Assembly (NCBI GenBank): GCA_018136815.1
Contig: CM030937.1
Span: 6,110,999-6,174,998, forward strand
Direction: 5' to 3'
Length of the DNA: 64,000 nucleotides
Source of the DNA: Isochrysis galbana
Lineage: Eukaryota; Haptophyta; Isochrysidales; Isochrysidaceae
Shown: positions 1 to 9,500 of the stretch, one piece after another
How the letters are laid out: the number at the start of each line of letters is the position of its first letter
Position numbering within the stretch: the stretch's first letter is position 1
Notes under the pieces: model-generated
The model's database searches: none
What the model was told of the DNA's origin: nothing
The model's input: only the letters and a program-made list of their open reading frames with translations
Program-made: the position numbers and the translations under genes

Positions 1-1140
1 GATGTAGGCTGACGCCACCGGCGAGTACGCAGGAAGGGTTACAGGACGTGGTGCCAGGTTCCAGACCGTGATCAGCACCTCCCCCTCCGGAGTTGGGGTT
101 TCGACGCTAGTGGCGACCATTGGAGGAGAATCGAGGCCGTCACGGGGTGGTAGACGGTCGACGAGGATGGCGGAGTCGGGGTAGTTTTCGATGATCTCCA
201 GCGGCAGGCGAACGGAGAACGTACCCCTCGATCGCGAGGGGATAGTGATAGGCTGCCTGGTGTACAGAGCGAACTCTTTCGACGCAACGGCCGACGTAGA
301 GACGTCGGCGAAGAATGGCTCAATTTCGACGGCGGCAGACGAACGGTTAGGAGACGAAGGTGGACTGCGAGTGAAGTCGAGACGAGGGGGCGGCTCAAGC
401 TCGGGATCGAGAGGGGGCAATGGAACCGAAGTCGACATTGCCGGCGGCGACTCGCCGTGAGCCTGGCGGGATGAAACGTTGTCCGAGATAGGAACGAGCG
501 ACGACTCCTCTGCCCGTGGCGAGTCGGCGGGGATCACGGCGACAAGCGGTGCAGAGGAGAGACGAGGGCGAGTGGAGACGAGGGACGGAACGCGACGATT
601 GTTGACCATAAGGGTCAAGCGGCTATCACGCCCAGCATCCGGCGACAGTTCGATACAGGCGGCGTATGCTTCCAGGAAATCGTTTCCCAGGAGAAGCATA
701 GGTGCGCCTTCGACGACGAGGAAACGGTGTCGGAATTCGACACCGGAGAGAGAGAAGACCAACGTGGCGTAGCCGCGGGTACGGAGGGGGTTACCATCCG
801 GTCCGACAACGGCAGGTCGGTCCGAAGCGTGTTCGAGCAAGACGCAAGCGTCGCGGGGCAATGTGGCCAACAGCTCGGTGGTTACAACCGAGGGACCGGC
901 TCCCGTGTCGGCTAGAGTCTTGTTGACGGCGAGGGCGGAATCGACGATATAACGAGTAGGGCCCGTGGCGGAGTGACGGCAAACGATGAGATCGCGAACG
1001 TACAGGCAGTGGCGGGGTATAGGCTTGGCGGCGTGTCGGAGACAAGCCTCGCCGGTACCTCCCTGGTCAAAGAAGCGACGACAGCAGGCTGGTTGAGAGC
1101 AGGTGTGAAACCCGAGGGAACGAAGGCGGCGTGCCGCTGC
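1..1140 (-). CDS. Retroelement aspartic protease and start of pol (partial, -1 frame)
   Basis: This minus-strand frame is open from a stop at 1141-1143 to the left window edge, about 380 codons, and has no early ATG. It begins with a Cys/His-rich stretch (about 969-1110). Next comes a retropepsin-like protease: the catalytic loop reads LADTGAGPSVV at about 880-915, and the hydrophobic-hydrophobic-Gly motif reads LLLGNDFL at about 675-700. A proline/serine-rich linker follows, then a beta-rich segment at about 1-270. In Ty3/gypsy-type elements the reverse transcriptase would follow, beyond the edge. The frame overlaps the end of the methyltransferase-bearing frame and lies in the -1 register relative to it, so it is probably expressed as an extension of that polyprotein. 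The protease call is firm; the superfamily is inferred. Confidence 0.8.
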
Positions 1141-3575
1141 CTATGGTCGGCAATGACGTCAGCAACGGAGCGGCGAGCAGGGCGATCGAGCGGAGGCAGC
1201 GGTGGGTGCGAGTCCGGCAGGGCACCCAAGCCTAGGCGACATGGCGGCGTAGGGAGAAGAGCGAGGCGTTCCTGGTCCGACCAGGTAAGACGCAAGGCAG
1301 CATGCCAGCCCTCTGGCATGAACGTGTCCGGAAAGGAAACGGAGGCACACGTCTCCAAGAGAGGAGGCATTGGAACGAACGGCAATGAGGACGAGGGAGA
1401 GGGAGAGGGAGCAAGGATCGGCAACGCCTCCTCCTCTACCGCGGACGAGTGAAGGCGGACTTCCGCATCGAGCGCCGAAGCCAGCGATGGAGACAATGGC
1501 AACCAGGCATACGAGATCAAGCCTTGCGCACCGCGCACCGCCGTCCATATACGCCAGCGGTTGCGGACCCTGCGAATCATTCGAGCTGGACGGGCGGGCA
1601 ACAACGACGAGCGGGGCGATCCTAGCCACGGCCGCCACTCCATATCAATCGCGGCGACACTCGAAACATTCGAAGGCTCGGAACTGGAACTGGAACCAGC
1701 CTGAGCCACTTGGCTGGATTGTCGATCGCGCGCTAGAGATAGGAGAGAGGCGGCGGACGTGGCCGGACGAGAAGGAGTACGGCGACAATAGTCCAAAACG
1801 ACGGGCATCCACTGCATCGCCATCGCACCGGCGATGCCCACGTAGGTGCGGCTGCGCATCGAGCCGCGATGAGGGGACATGGGAAGGTTTGCCATTGCGT
1901 GCTGGCGACCAGGAACAATGCAAGTCGGCATGAGCGGAGGAAGGTTGGGCGAAAGGTAGAGTCCCGTAGCCTTAGTGTGCCCCGTTCCATGTTGCCATGG
2001 ATGGACATATTGCGTAGCTTCGATACCCCCGAGTAGAGACTTAGCGTAGTGGTGCATTTTCGGGTTTTCCACCGCTAGAAACGGAGCCCCGGCGTTCAGG
2101 CGACGGCGGAATTGCTTTGCGGCGGAGATCGTATCGGACATGCGCTGCGGGTTGGAGTGGATCCACCTTAAGCCAGCGTTCGAGAGATAGGTACACGGCG
2201 GGTGCGCGATAATCAAGTCCCATCCGAGGTCTTGGACGAGATCCGCGTCCCCTTCGAAGTGCGGAACGTAGTCGACGTCGGACGGAAACAAATCGCACGT
2301 CGCCACATCAGCGCCAGCAAGCAAAAACATGGACGAGACTACTCCACTCGTCTCGCCGATAATCAAGACGCGAGGAGGCGAGATGCCGTCGGTCTGCACG
2401 GCCTCGACGTCACGCCTTACGTCTCTGAGTGTGACACAAATTTCGTCGAAGTGGATAGGTAGCACCTGAGCTGGAGACTCAGGCGATCGGCTAGGGCGCA
2501 GAACAAGCTGCGCCGCCTCGGCAATATCTTTCGGCATTACGTGCGCGGCACCGTGGGCGGCGGCGCGTTGGAAAGCGAGATCGATAACGTACGAGAGGGT
2601 CTCGCCCTCCTTCAAGGAAGGGCGAGTGCGCGCGAGATGTACGAGCAAATCTTCAGCGGCCGGAACCAAAGTCAAGCACACTGAAAGCTGGCAGAGCGGA
2701 ACGACAGCGGAAACGGAAACGGGACTGCGAGTGACCGGAATGGACGGAGACGCGGCGGCCAAGGTGCGAACCATCTGAAAAGAACGGGACACGACGGCCG
2801 GAAGAGAGTCGGACGAGAATAGAGCGGGTCGAGAACGGAACAATCGGCGGAATGCGCGTTGCACGACGGAGGGTATGTTGGCGAACACCCCTTCGTCAGC
2901 TAAGGAAGATTCATCAAACAAGCTAGTCGATAGCGGTCGCCAACCCAATCGGGTTGGTGCAACCATCGTAGGCGGCGCGAGCCAACGGCGAACAGCGAGG
3001 GTGTAGGCCACCGTCCATCCGGAGGGGCTAACCTCGCTAGCACGGTCAAGGCAGCTTAAAGGCGAGTCTCGAGGGAACGAATTGGCCAGTCCATCCAAGA
3101 TTTGACTGGCGACAGCAGACGGATCGGCAGCGACGGAGCTCAAGGCAAGAATTAGCGTTGAGCGCTCGAAATCGAGAGCATTGAACGAATGATTCGAGAA
3201 CGACGAGAGCGACGAAGGAGGTAGCGAACGAACGGCGAGAGAGAACGGAACTCCCGGAGTCGAATCGTCCCCACCACATATGAGCAGATGAGGGTGACTC
3301 CGGATCGATTGAACGACTGAAACGAAAACGCGAACTTCGGGAACGACGGGATCGCAACCTAGGGTAGTATCCCCAGGTTGGAACGACAACAAGAAGGCTT
3401 TGCTCAGCCGTCCGAGGGACGGCGAGCTCGTAGATCGGAGGGGCGAAACATTAGAGGCACGAAATGAAACGCGAACGGGAGTGACAGAAGTATCGAGAAG
3501 CGAAAGGGGTGGCGGTCCAGGCCGCCGAGGAATTGAGAAGTCAACGAAGCATATGGCGGCGGCCTCGCCTATTCC
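912..3575 (-). CDS. Retroelement polyprotein segment with phage-like cytosine-C5 DNA methyltransferase domain
   Basis: The frame is open from the codon right after the gag UAG (3576-3578) to a UAG at 912-914, about 887 codons, in the same register as gag. No ATG occurs near its start, so it is probably made by readthrough. A methyltransferase domain occupies about 1773-2375. It has a motif-I-like IGETSG segment, an acidic CDLFPSD turn (AdoMet side), the catalytic PC motif in IIAHPPCTYLSNAG, a motif-VI-like ENP, and a C-terminal SRTYVGIAGAMAMQW segment. This arrangement matches the small DNA cytosine methyltransferases common in phages rather than DNMT1 or DNMT3. The flanking parts (2376-3575 and 912-1772) are Ser/Pro/Arg-rich and I do not recognise them. 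The domain assignment comes from remembered motifs; activity is inferred from the intact PPC and ENP. Confidence 0.75.
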   Translation of the reverse strand, partial: GIGEAAAICFVDFSIPRRPGPPPLSLLDTSVTPVRVSFRASNVSPLRSTSSPSLGRLSKAFLLSFQPGDTTLGCDPVVPEVRVFVSVVQSIRSHPHLLICGGDDSTPGVPFSLAVRSLPPSSLSSFSNHSFNALDFERSTLILALSSVAADPSAVASQILDGLANSFPRDSPLSCLDRASEVSPSGWTVAYTLAVRRWLAPPTMVAPTRLGWRPLSTSLFDESSLADEGVFANIPSVVQRAFRRLFRSRPALFSSDSLPAVVSRSFQMVRTLAAASPSIPVTRSPVSVSAVVPLCQLSVCLTLVPAAEDLLVHLARTRPSLKEGETLSYVIDLAFQRAAAHGAAHVMPKDIAEAAQLVLRPSRSPESPAQVLPIHFDEICVTLRDVRRDVEAVQTDGISPPRVLIIGETSGVVSSMFLLAGADVATCDLFPSDVDYVPHFEGDADLVQDLGWDLIIAHPPCTYLSNAGLRWIHSNPQRMSDTISAAKQFRRRLNAGAPFLAVENPKMHHYAKSLLGGIEATQYVHPWQHGTGHTKATGLYLSPNLPPLMPTCIVPGRQHAMANLPMSPHRGSMRSRTYVGIAGAMAMQWMPVVLDYCRRTPSRPATSAASLLSLARDRQSSQVAQAGSSSSSEPSNVSSVAAIDMEWRPWLGSPRSSLLPARPARMIRRVRNRWRIWTAVRGAQGLISYAWLPLSPSLASALDAEVRLHSSAVEEEALPILAPSPSPSSSLPFVPMPPLLETCASVSFPDTFMPEGWHAALRLTWSDQERLALLPTPPCRLGLGALPDSHPPLPPLDRPARRSVADVIADHRQRHAAFVPSGFTPALNQPAVVASLTREVPARLVSDTPPSLYPATACTFAISSFAVTPPRALLVISSIPPSPSTRL
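1107..1113 (-). promoter_or_regulatory. Candidate -1 ribosomal frameshift heptamer (GGGTTTC)
   Basis: On the minus strand the zero frame of the methyltransferase ORF reads G GGT TTC, which fits the X XXY YYZ slippery rule with XXX=GGG and YYY=TTT. It sits 27 nt inside the -1 frame that carries the protease, just after that frame's upstream stop (1141-1143). Slippage here would join the methyltransferase segment directly to the Cys/His-rich protease leader. I did not fold a downstream stimulator. Confidence 0.55.
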
Positions 3576-3578
3576 CTA
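3576..3578 (-). promoter_or_regulatory. In-frame UAG between gag and pol, candidate readthrough stop
   Basis: The gag frame ends at UAG, followed by GGA AUA GGC. The same frame then stays open for about 887 codons without a start codon close to its 5' end. A UAG followed by a G-rich context between gag and pol resembles the suppressed stop of gammaretroviruses. Readthrough is inferred from frame continuity only; a decayed sense codon would look the same. Confidence 0.55.
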
Positions 3579-5993
3579 ACGGCGGTTGCGGCCGAGGACG
3601 ACGAGACGACGAAGGTAGGCGCGGTGGGCGTCGGGGATCTCCGGCTCGCCCTCGCAAAGGAAGCGAATGAACGGCTGGCAGTAGTACGGCGAATGGGCGC
3701 CATCGCCTGTCCCATATCGCCAATTGTCGGGGTGGTCGGGACGGGCCGTATCGTGATCGGGAGGAGCGGGGCGGAAGGCACAATACGCACAGCCGGTGGC
3801 TGTGGTCCATACGCCGCCCTCAGACGTAGGGCGCTGCGTGCGGGGCACCTTCATAGACGCGTCGGTCGGACGGGCCCTGGCGAATGAAGCAGCCAGGTCA
3901 GCGTGCCCACAGTAGCGTGACATCGGGTCGAAATCTACCTTAGCATTACGCCAAGATTCCAAATCCCATTTGGCGCCCTCGGGATGGCAAAGGTTGTCCG
4001 AAGGCGGCGCGCAGCGGCGGCTCTTTTGCGATGGCGGTGTGTCGAGAGGTGGGAGTCCACCCTCCAACTTGGGAGGCGGCTCCCTGGTGTGGTCGGTGCG
4101 TCCCTGGTGGGACCGATCTCCATTGCGATTATTTCGAGTATCGGAGCCGCGGCCGCTTCCTGAGGTAGCGGCCGAGGGTTTGTCGCTTTTGTCCGGAGCT
4201 GGCTTCGAGGAACCCAGGCGGTCCTTAACCATCCGGACGACGTCGTCGATGTGGGCGATTGTGAGCGGACCGTCCGCCTGCTTGCTGCTCCGCGAAGCCT
4301 CAGCACGTGCCTGCTCCGCTGGAGCCAACACCATGCGCGCGATCGAGATGCAAGACAGCGAGTGATGCGGCGCGTCTCCGGCGGCAACCGCCTCTATGCC
4401 TCGCTTCCACGCTTTGAGGAACTCGAACGAGTTCTCCGCTCCCCGTGCGCGGTCGCTTTCGTCGGCTTTGACGCAGGCGTCGAATCTCTCGTTGATTTCG
4501 TGCGTGAAGGCAGGGAACTTGAAGACGTTAGCTGCCGTCACCGTCGGGTCATTCATTTTGCGAACGAAGGCGTCGGTCACGCGAGTGGCCAGAGTCACTA
4601 AGTCCTCGCCCTCCGAGCGCGTGGTGCAACGGTCCCATTCCGCGGACGCAGTCTCTTTGGCGAAACCTTTTGCCCCGGCGGCGAATGATTGGTCGCACTT
4701 TGCGATCAGCACGTCGGCATGCAAGCACGGGTTAGCGCAGAGAACCGAGTCCCTAACCGCATCGAGAACATAGGCCATGATGCGAGGATGGCCCTTCTTT
4801 GGATCGCGAGCGGCGAGGAGGAGGCCATTGAGAGCGTCCTGCCAGTCCACGCCCGAGGTGAGTGAGCCCTCGAGTGCGCGGATCAGTTGCATTCGAAATC
4901 CGTCCCAGGAAGCAGCAGCCTTGTTCGGATCGGTAGAGCGAAGGTCGGCGGGGAAGCGTAGCGACTGCAGGCTCTCGAGGCTAGACTTAGCATCGCGAGT
5001 GCCGCCCTTAGTGCGGACGAACGTACGAGCGCGCACCCACTTCGTAAGAGTGCGAGTCGTATAGATGATGCGGGCATGCCAGGACTCACCAGAGGGGACC
5101 TCACGGGCCGCCATCACCTGGTATTCGAGTGGGGCATTAGCGGAGTCGGAGTAGGCCTTGCCGTGGCGCCCATAGTGTCGTAGCCATTGTTCAAGAATGT
5201 CCGGCTCATCAGACAGGGCTGGGTCCGCGGGAGGAGTGGCGTGGCGCTTAGCGTGACGTCGACTCTCCCGGGTACCCTTATGGCCAGACTTAGACTTAGA
5301 GGCGTGGGGGCGGAGAGATCGACGAGAGTTAGAGTGTAAACCTTCGGGGGCCATCATAGACGGCCGTCCCTCCCGAGTATTATAGCCTTTGGCGGCGGCG
5401 GCATAGTGGCCACCCTTGGCGCGGCGAGGCTTGCGGCGCGAGTCCGTAGACTCGGATGATCCATCGGAATCCGAATCGCTGGTCGACGAGGAGTTAGACG
5501 AACGCTGGCTGGAGACCGGAGACGAGGACGAGGAGGACGAAGAGGTAGGGGAGCTGTCGCGGCGGCGGCGGCGGTTCTTCTTCTTGTCCTTACGAGTCTT
5601 GTTAGATTTCGATGAGGAGCGAGGGAGCGGCGGTGGCGGAGGCAAAACATTCTCGCCGCCATCATCGGATGGAGGTGGAGGCGGATTTGATGACAACAAG
5701 AGAAGGTAAGAGAAGAGGGCCGGAGGCGACGGACGGCACGCCGAGGGAAAGAACCTGCCGCGGGGGGGGGCGAGGGACCGAGGGCACGGCGGGGCAGCGT
5801 GGGAGGGCGCGAGGCCAATCTCGGAGCGAGATCGCGTCCTTTCTCTCGCGGAGCGCGGAGAGACCCCCCACGAGACATCTTGGGACCGGAGAATGTTTTG
5901 GACGAATCTTCCTGTCGTCGGCCGAGGAGATGCGGACGGAGAGAGAGAGAGAGAGTCTCGCAGAGCGACTGCAGAACGAGAAGTCGAAGTCAT
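3576..5993 (-). CDS. Gag-like capsid/nucleocapsid protein of an LTR-type retroelement
   Basis: The frame encodes 805 residues and starts at an ATG at 5991-5993. The first third is Ser/Arg/Lys/Pro-rich with poly-Ser, poly-Pro and Lys-Arg runs, as expected for a disordered RNA-binding region. A helical central region (about residues 260-560) contains capsid-like segments such as SWDGFRMQLIRALEGSL, followed by a charged linker and a C-terminal Cys/His-rich region (CGHADLAASF, GCAYCAF, YYCQPFIRFLC) that may bind zinc. No classical CCHC knuckle is visible. Its position directly 5' of the in-frame methyltransferase/protease frames supports a Gag role. I do not recognise a named Gag family. The long ORF shows little sign of decay. 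Confidence 0.65.
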   Translation of the reverse strand: MTSTSRSAVALRDSLSLSPSASPRPTTGRFVQNILRSQDVSWGVSPRSARERTRSRSEIGLAPSHAAPPCPRSLAPPRGRFFPSACRPSPPALFSYLLLLSSNPPPPPSDDGGENVLPPPPPLPRSSSKSNKTRKDKKKNRRRRRDSSPTSSSSSSSSPVSSQRSSNSSSTSDSDSDGSSESTDSRRKPRRAKGGHYAAAAKGYNTREGRPSMMAPEGLHSNSRRSLRPHASKSKSGHKGTRESRRHAKRHATPPADPALSDEPDILEQWLRHYGRHGKAYSDSANAPLEYQVMAAREVPSGESWHARIIYTTRTLTKWVRARTFVRTKGGTRDAKSSLESLQSLRFPADLRSTDPNKAAASWDGFRMQLIRALEGSLTSGVDWQDALNGLLLAARDPKKGHPRIMAYVLDAVRDSVLCANPCLHADVLIAKCDQSFAAGAKGFAKETASAEWDRCTTRSEGEDLVTLATRVTDAFVRKMNDPTVTAANVFKFPAFTHEINERFDACVKADESDRARGAENSFEFLKAWKRGIEAVAAGDAPHHSLSCISIARMVLAPAEQARAEASRSSKQADGPLTIAHIDDVVRMVKDRLGSSKPAPDKSDKPSAATSGSGRGSDTRNNRNGDRSHQGRTDHTREPPPKLEGGLPPLDTPPSQKSRRCAPPSDNLCHPEGAKWDLESWRNAKVDFDPMSRYCGHADLAASFARARPTDASMKVPRTQRPTSEGGVWTTATGCAYCAFRPAPPDHDTARPDHPDNWRYGTGDGAHSPYYCQPFIRFLCEGEPEIPDAHRAYLRRLVVLGRNRR

Positions 5994-6240
5994 GCCGGTT
6001 TATTACCTTAAACGAGCCAACAATTATAGTGACAGCAAAACAAAATTCGAATCGCAAATTTCGAGACCAAAATCTGCAAACCTGGATTTGAGACCATGGG
6101 GAATCCGAATCTGTGTGTCTTGTGCGTCAGCGGCAACACGGGTAACTGTTCAATTGTAATTGTGAGCGCGTACCTTACACGAATATTCATGCCTACAGCC
6201 TTCAGATGGGCAGGAATACAACATAACAATAGTTGGACCG
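5994..6240 (-). repeat. 5' leader (possible LTR/untranslated region) of the minus-strand retroelement
   Basis: This AT-richer stretch upstream of gag has no coding signal. Its segment at about 6000-6195 (minus) resembles 38550-38745 (plus). Both contain GCATGAATATT, then AGATTCGGATTC, GTCTCGAAATT and CGTTTAAGG in the same order. A shared leader or LTR of related elements is the simplest reading. LTR boundaries and a primer-binding site were not resolved. Confidence 0.5.
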
Positions 6241-6244
6241 TCGC

Positions 6245-6414
6245 TCTTTTCTAGGGCTGTGTTCTTACTACCGCCGTTTCATTCGTCGCTTTGCTATTCG
6301 TGCCGCGTCACTGACCTCACTCACGCGCAAGGGGTGCGACGTCGCGTCCGAGTCGCAGACGGAGGCTTGCCGCCTGGCTATTGAGGACCTCAAGAAAGCT
6401 ATCTCCGAGGAGCC
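6245..6414 (+). pseudogene. Ty3/gypsy reverse transcriptase C-terminal fragment
   Basis: The plus strand encodes LGLCSYYRRFIRRFAIRA, then SLTSLTRKG and an EACRLAIEDLKKAI segment. This is the typical thumb/connection region of Ty3/gypsy RT just before RNase H. It stops at the N gap at 6415. Upstream RT motifs are absent, so it is a truncated remnant adjoining the leader of the opposite-strand element. The gap may hide more of it. Confidence 0.7.
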
Positions 6415-6514
6415 NNNNNNNNNNNNNNNNNNNNNNNNNNNNNNNNNNNNNNNNNNNNNNNNNNNNNNNNNNNNNNNNNNNNNNNNNNNNNNNNNNNNNN
6501 NNNNNNNNNNNNNN
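6415..6514. other. Assembly gap (100 N)
   Basis: A run of exactly 100 N marks a scaffold gap of unknown true size. The repeat-protein gene on the minus strand enters it from the right and the gypsy RT scrap from the left. Confidence 1.
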
Positions 6515-9500
6515 TTCACCTTTGCTTCAGACGTTGCTTCTAGCGTGATGCTAGCCACGGAGAGAGCAACTTCCAGGCATATGCGCGCCCGGGCCACGTC
6601 GATGTCTAGAGACGGCCGACTGCACAATGCTTGGAGATCTGCTCCGACCTTGGCCTGCGCGTTGGCGGCGTCCACTACGTGTGCGTCGACTTTGTCGAGA
6701 AGCCTCGGCTCGACTCCCGCCTCTCTTCCTAATGCGAGCTTCGTGCGTGCGTCCGCAAGTACAAGCTGAAGTGACTTCTCTTGCAGGAGAGCCTTTAACT
6801 CGGCAGCCGCCTCGTCACGCGCATGACGGGCACGCTCTGCCGCTTCAATACGTTGCTTGGCTGCGTCCGTGACATCCGTTTCGACCTTGCAGGCGATTGC
6901 TGTCTCCAGCGCGGCCCTCGCTGCGACCATGTCCATGCTGAGCAATTGGACACTCGTGTGTGCTTCAAGGTCGCTTCGTGCAGTTGCAGCTTTGGCTTGG
7001 AGTGCTGCTGCGCGCTTGATGTGAACCACTATATTGGCGATTGCACCCTCCTCCACCCCTGCCTCTCGCGCTTCTCGCAAATCCTTTTTCGCCGCCTCCA
7101 GATCCACGTTAAGTAGATCGAGGGCCCCGTGCTTTTCTGCCCGGGCGAGAGCCGTGTCCCGTGTCTCCTGGGCAGACGCTGCCCTGTCAACTTTTTGCAA
7201 CGCTGCCGCTAGCACCGCCTCGTCGGCCTGAGCCGCCCTCGCACCCTCGATTTTCTGCCTCGCCAGTGCGACGTCGAGATTGAGGGGCGCAAGCTGAATC
7301 GCCGCTTCGAGCTCGGATATTGCACGGGCTCGCGTTTGCTGTGCTTGTGCGGCGTGCTCGATGTATGCCTTTGCCGTCTCGACCTGCTCCGTCGTTATGG
7401 CCGCCTTCTTTGCCATCCCGAGCGCCGCTCGCGCCTCCTTCAGGGGGACGCTGAGTAGCGGCATCTCCATAAGCGTTGTGACTGCAGCCCATGCGGAATC
7501 ACGAGCCTCCTGCAGCTTTGCTGCCTCAGCAATGTGTGCTTGGGCTTTTTTCTGCAATGCCGTCGGTACGCCCGCTTCGACCGCTGCATGTAGCACATCT
7601 CGAGCCACCACGAGATCCAGCTCTAACGGTGGCCTAGCCAAATATTCCTGCAAGGCTGACTGGCACTGCTCACGCGCAGCTTGGGCTGCGCGCGCCTCTC
7701 CAAGGTGCACCCTAGCCTTCTCCACTACGTCGGCATCCACCCCTGCCTCTGCAGCAGCAACGATTTGGGCCTCTGCATCCTGCAGGTCCACACCGAGCAA
7801 TGGCTGCTCCAGCAGCCGCGCCACAGACCGCATTGCTCTCGCCAATACCGTCTGCGCCGCCTGTGCCGCGTCAATAATTGCCTTGGATGAGTCGAGCACC
7901 TCTCGAGCAACGCCGGCGCCAAATGCTGCCTTGAGCTTAGCCTGCGCAAGTAGCACATCCATGGTGAGAGCCGGATTCTCGCACACTCGTTCGAGCTCGC
8001 GCACCGCCTCCTCGCGTGCATCTTGCTTCGCTGCTGCGGCGTCCGCGGCTGCGAGGGCCTGAGCAACACTGGTTTCCGCCACACCCGCCCCGCGCGCCGC
8101 TTCTGCTGCAGCGCGCACGGCTGGCACGTCCATTTCCAGCGCTGGTGCTCCCGCTAGCTTGTGCATCCGTTTGCGCGCCTCCTCACGATGCGTTTGCGCT
8201 TGCTTGGCTGCAGTCGCGTGCGCCTCTACCTTTGATATCAGGGCAGAGCTCACGCCTGCATCCCGGGCCTCGCCAAGTCTCGCTACCACATCTGGCAGAC
8301 ATAGCTCGAGTGCCGACGTCTCCATCAATGACTGCAACGTAGCGGTGCAACGAGCGCACGCGGCTTGAGCCTTTGCGGCGGCGTCGATGCAGCGACCTCG
8401 CTCCTTGCACACTTCCACGTCAACCCCTCGGGAGCGAGCCGTCTCAAGCGCCGCCATGGCAGCAACAATGTCCATCTCGAGAGGCTCGCTCGCAGTCACC
8501 TCGTTGAGTCGAGCCCTCGCCTCCGCCTCTGCAGCTTGAGCTCTGGCCGCCTCGTCCACTCGTAGCTGTGCCTGCGAAAGCTCCGATTCGGGGACGCCGG
8601 CAACGCGCGCCGCTTCAAGCGCCTCTCGAGCTATCTGAACCTTCAGCAAGAGGTTTGGTGACTTGCACAGCTGAGTGACACGCCGTTGTGCCGCATTGCG
8701 CCGCTCATGGGCGTCTCTCGCAGATGAGAGGTGCTCGGAGGCCTGCGCGACCACCTCGGCCGCGACGCCGCACGCCCTCGCTCGCTCTATCTCACGCCGC
8801 GCGCCATCGATTTCGACATCTAAGGCGTGTGTCGAAAGCATGCCCCTCAAGACTGCCGTGGCGGCCTCACAGGCGGCTTGCTTTTCCTTGGCATGGGCAA
8901 GCCTTTCCCGCGCTCCAGCTAGATGTTCCTCGGCCACCCCCGCCTCAATGGCGTTGGCGATCGCCGCTTCCAACTCTCTCATTTGCAGCTTCAAGGGATT
9001 GATCCCGGCAAGTCGCTCAACTTCTGCCCGCGCGACGTCTCTGTGCTCCTGTGCACCCTGCGCGGTCTTTGTGTGCTCCACTGCGCGTGCCACAAGCGAA
9101 GGGTCCACCCCAATCCGCTGCGCGTCATCGATTTGGGTACGAGCACGCTTCACGGGGAGAGCAAGTGGCGCGACCCCGATCAACTGGTTTAGGGCAGCCG
9201 CCGCGGCATTGTGAGCCTGCTGCCGCTTTTCCGCCGATTCGATCAGCGCAGATGCCTTTTTCAAACGCTGTTCATCGACGCCGGCAGCCTGCGCCCCAGC
9301 CAGTGCTGCCCGAGCATTGTTGATATTCATATCAAGAGGCGGAACTGAGGTGGCGGCGACCAAGGCCGCCGCCTCCAGCGCGCACCTCTCGATGGCCTCG
9401 AGCTCCGCCAAGCGCTGATGCAGCAGCCGTATTTGCTCCGAGGCCACGCGCAACGACCGCTCTAGGCTCTCTACCATCGCGCCCGCCTGGCGGTCATCCT

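Noticed and set aside
1142-1200. Starting the protease frame further upstream by a normal AUG
   Set aside because: The -1 frame has stops at 1141-1143 and just before, and no suitable AUG between there and the protease motif.
5994-6240. Primer-binding site TGGTCTCAAATCCAGG in the leader
   Set aside because: It begins with TGG, but its complement does not resemble a tRNA acceptor/T-stem end and it is not conserved in the related segment at 38550-38750.
7361-8062. 233-codon plus-strand frame rich in Ser/Ala/Cys
   Set aside because: It is antisense to the 57-residue repeat array and mirrors its 171-bp periodicity.
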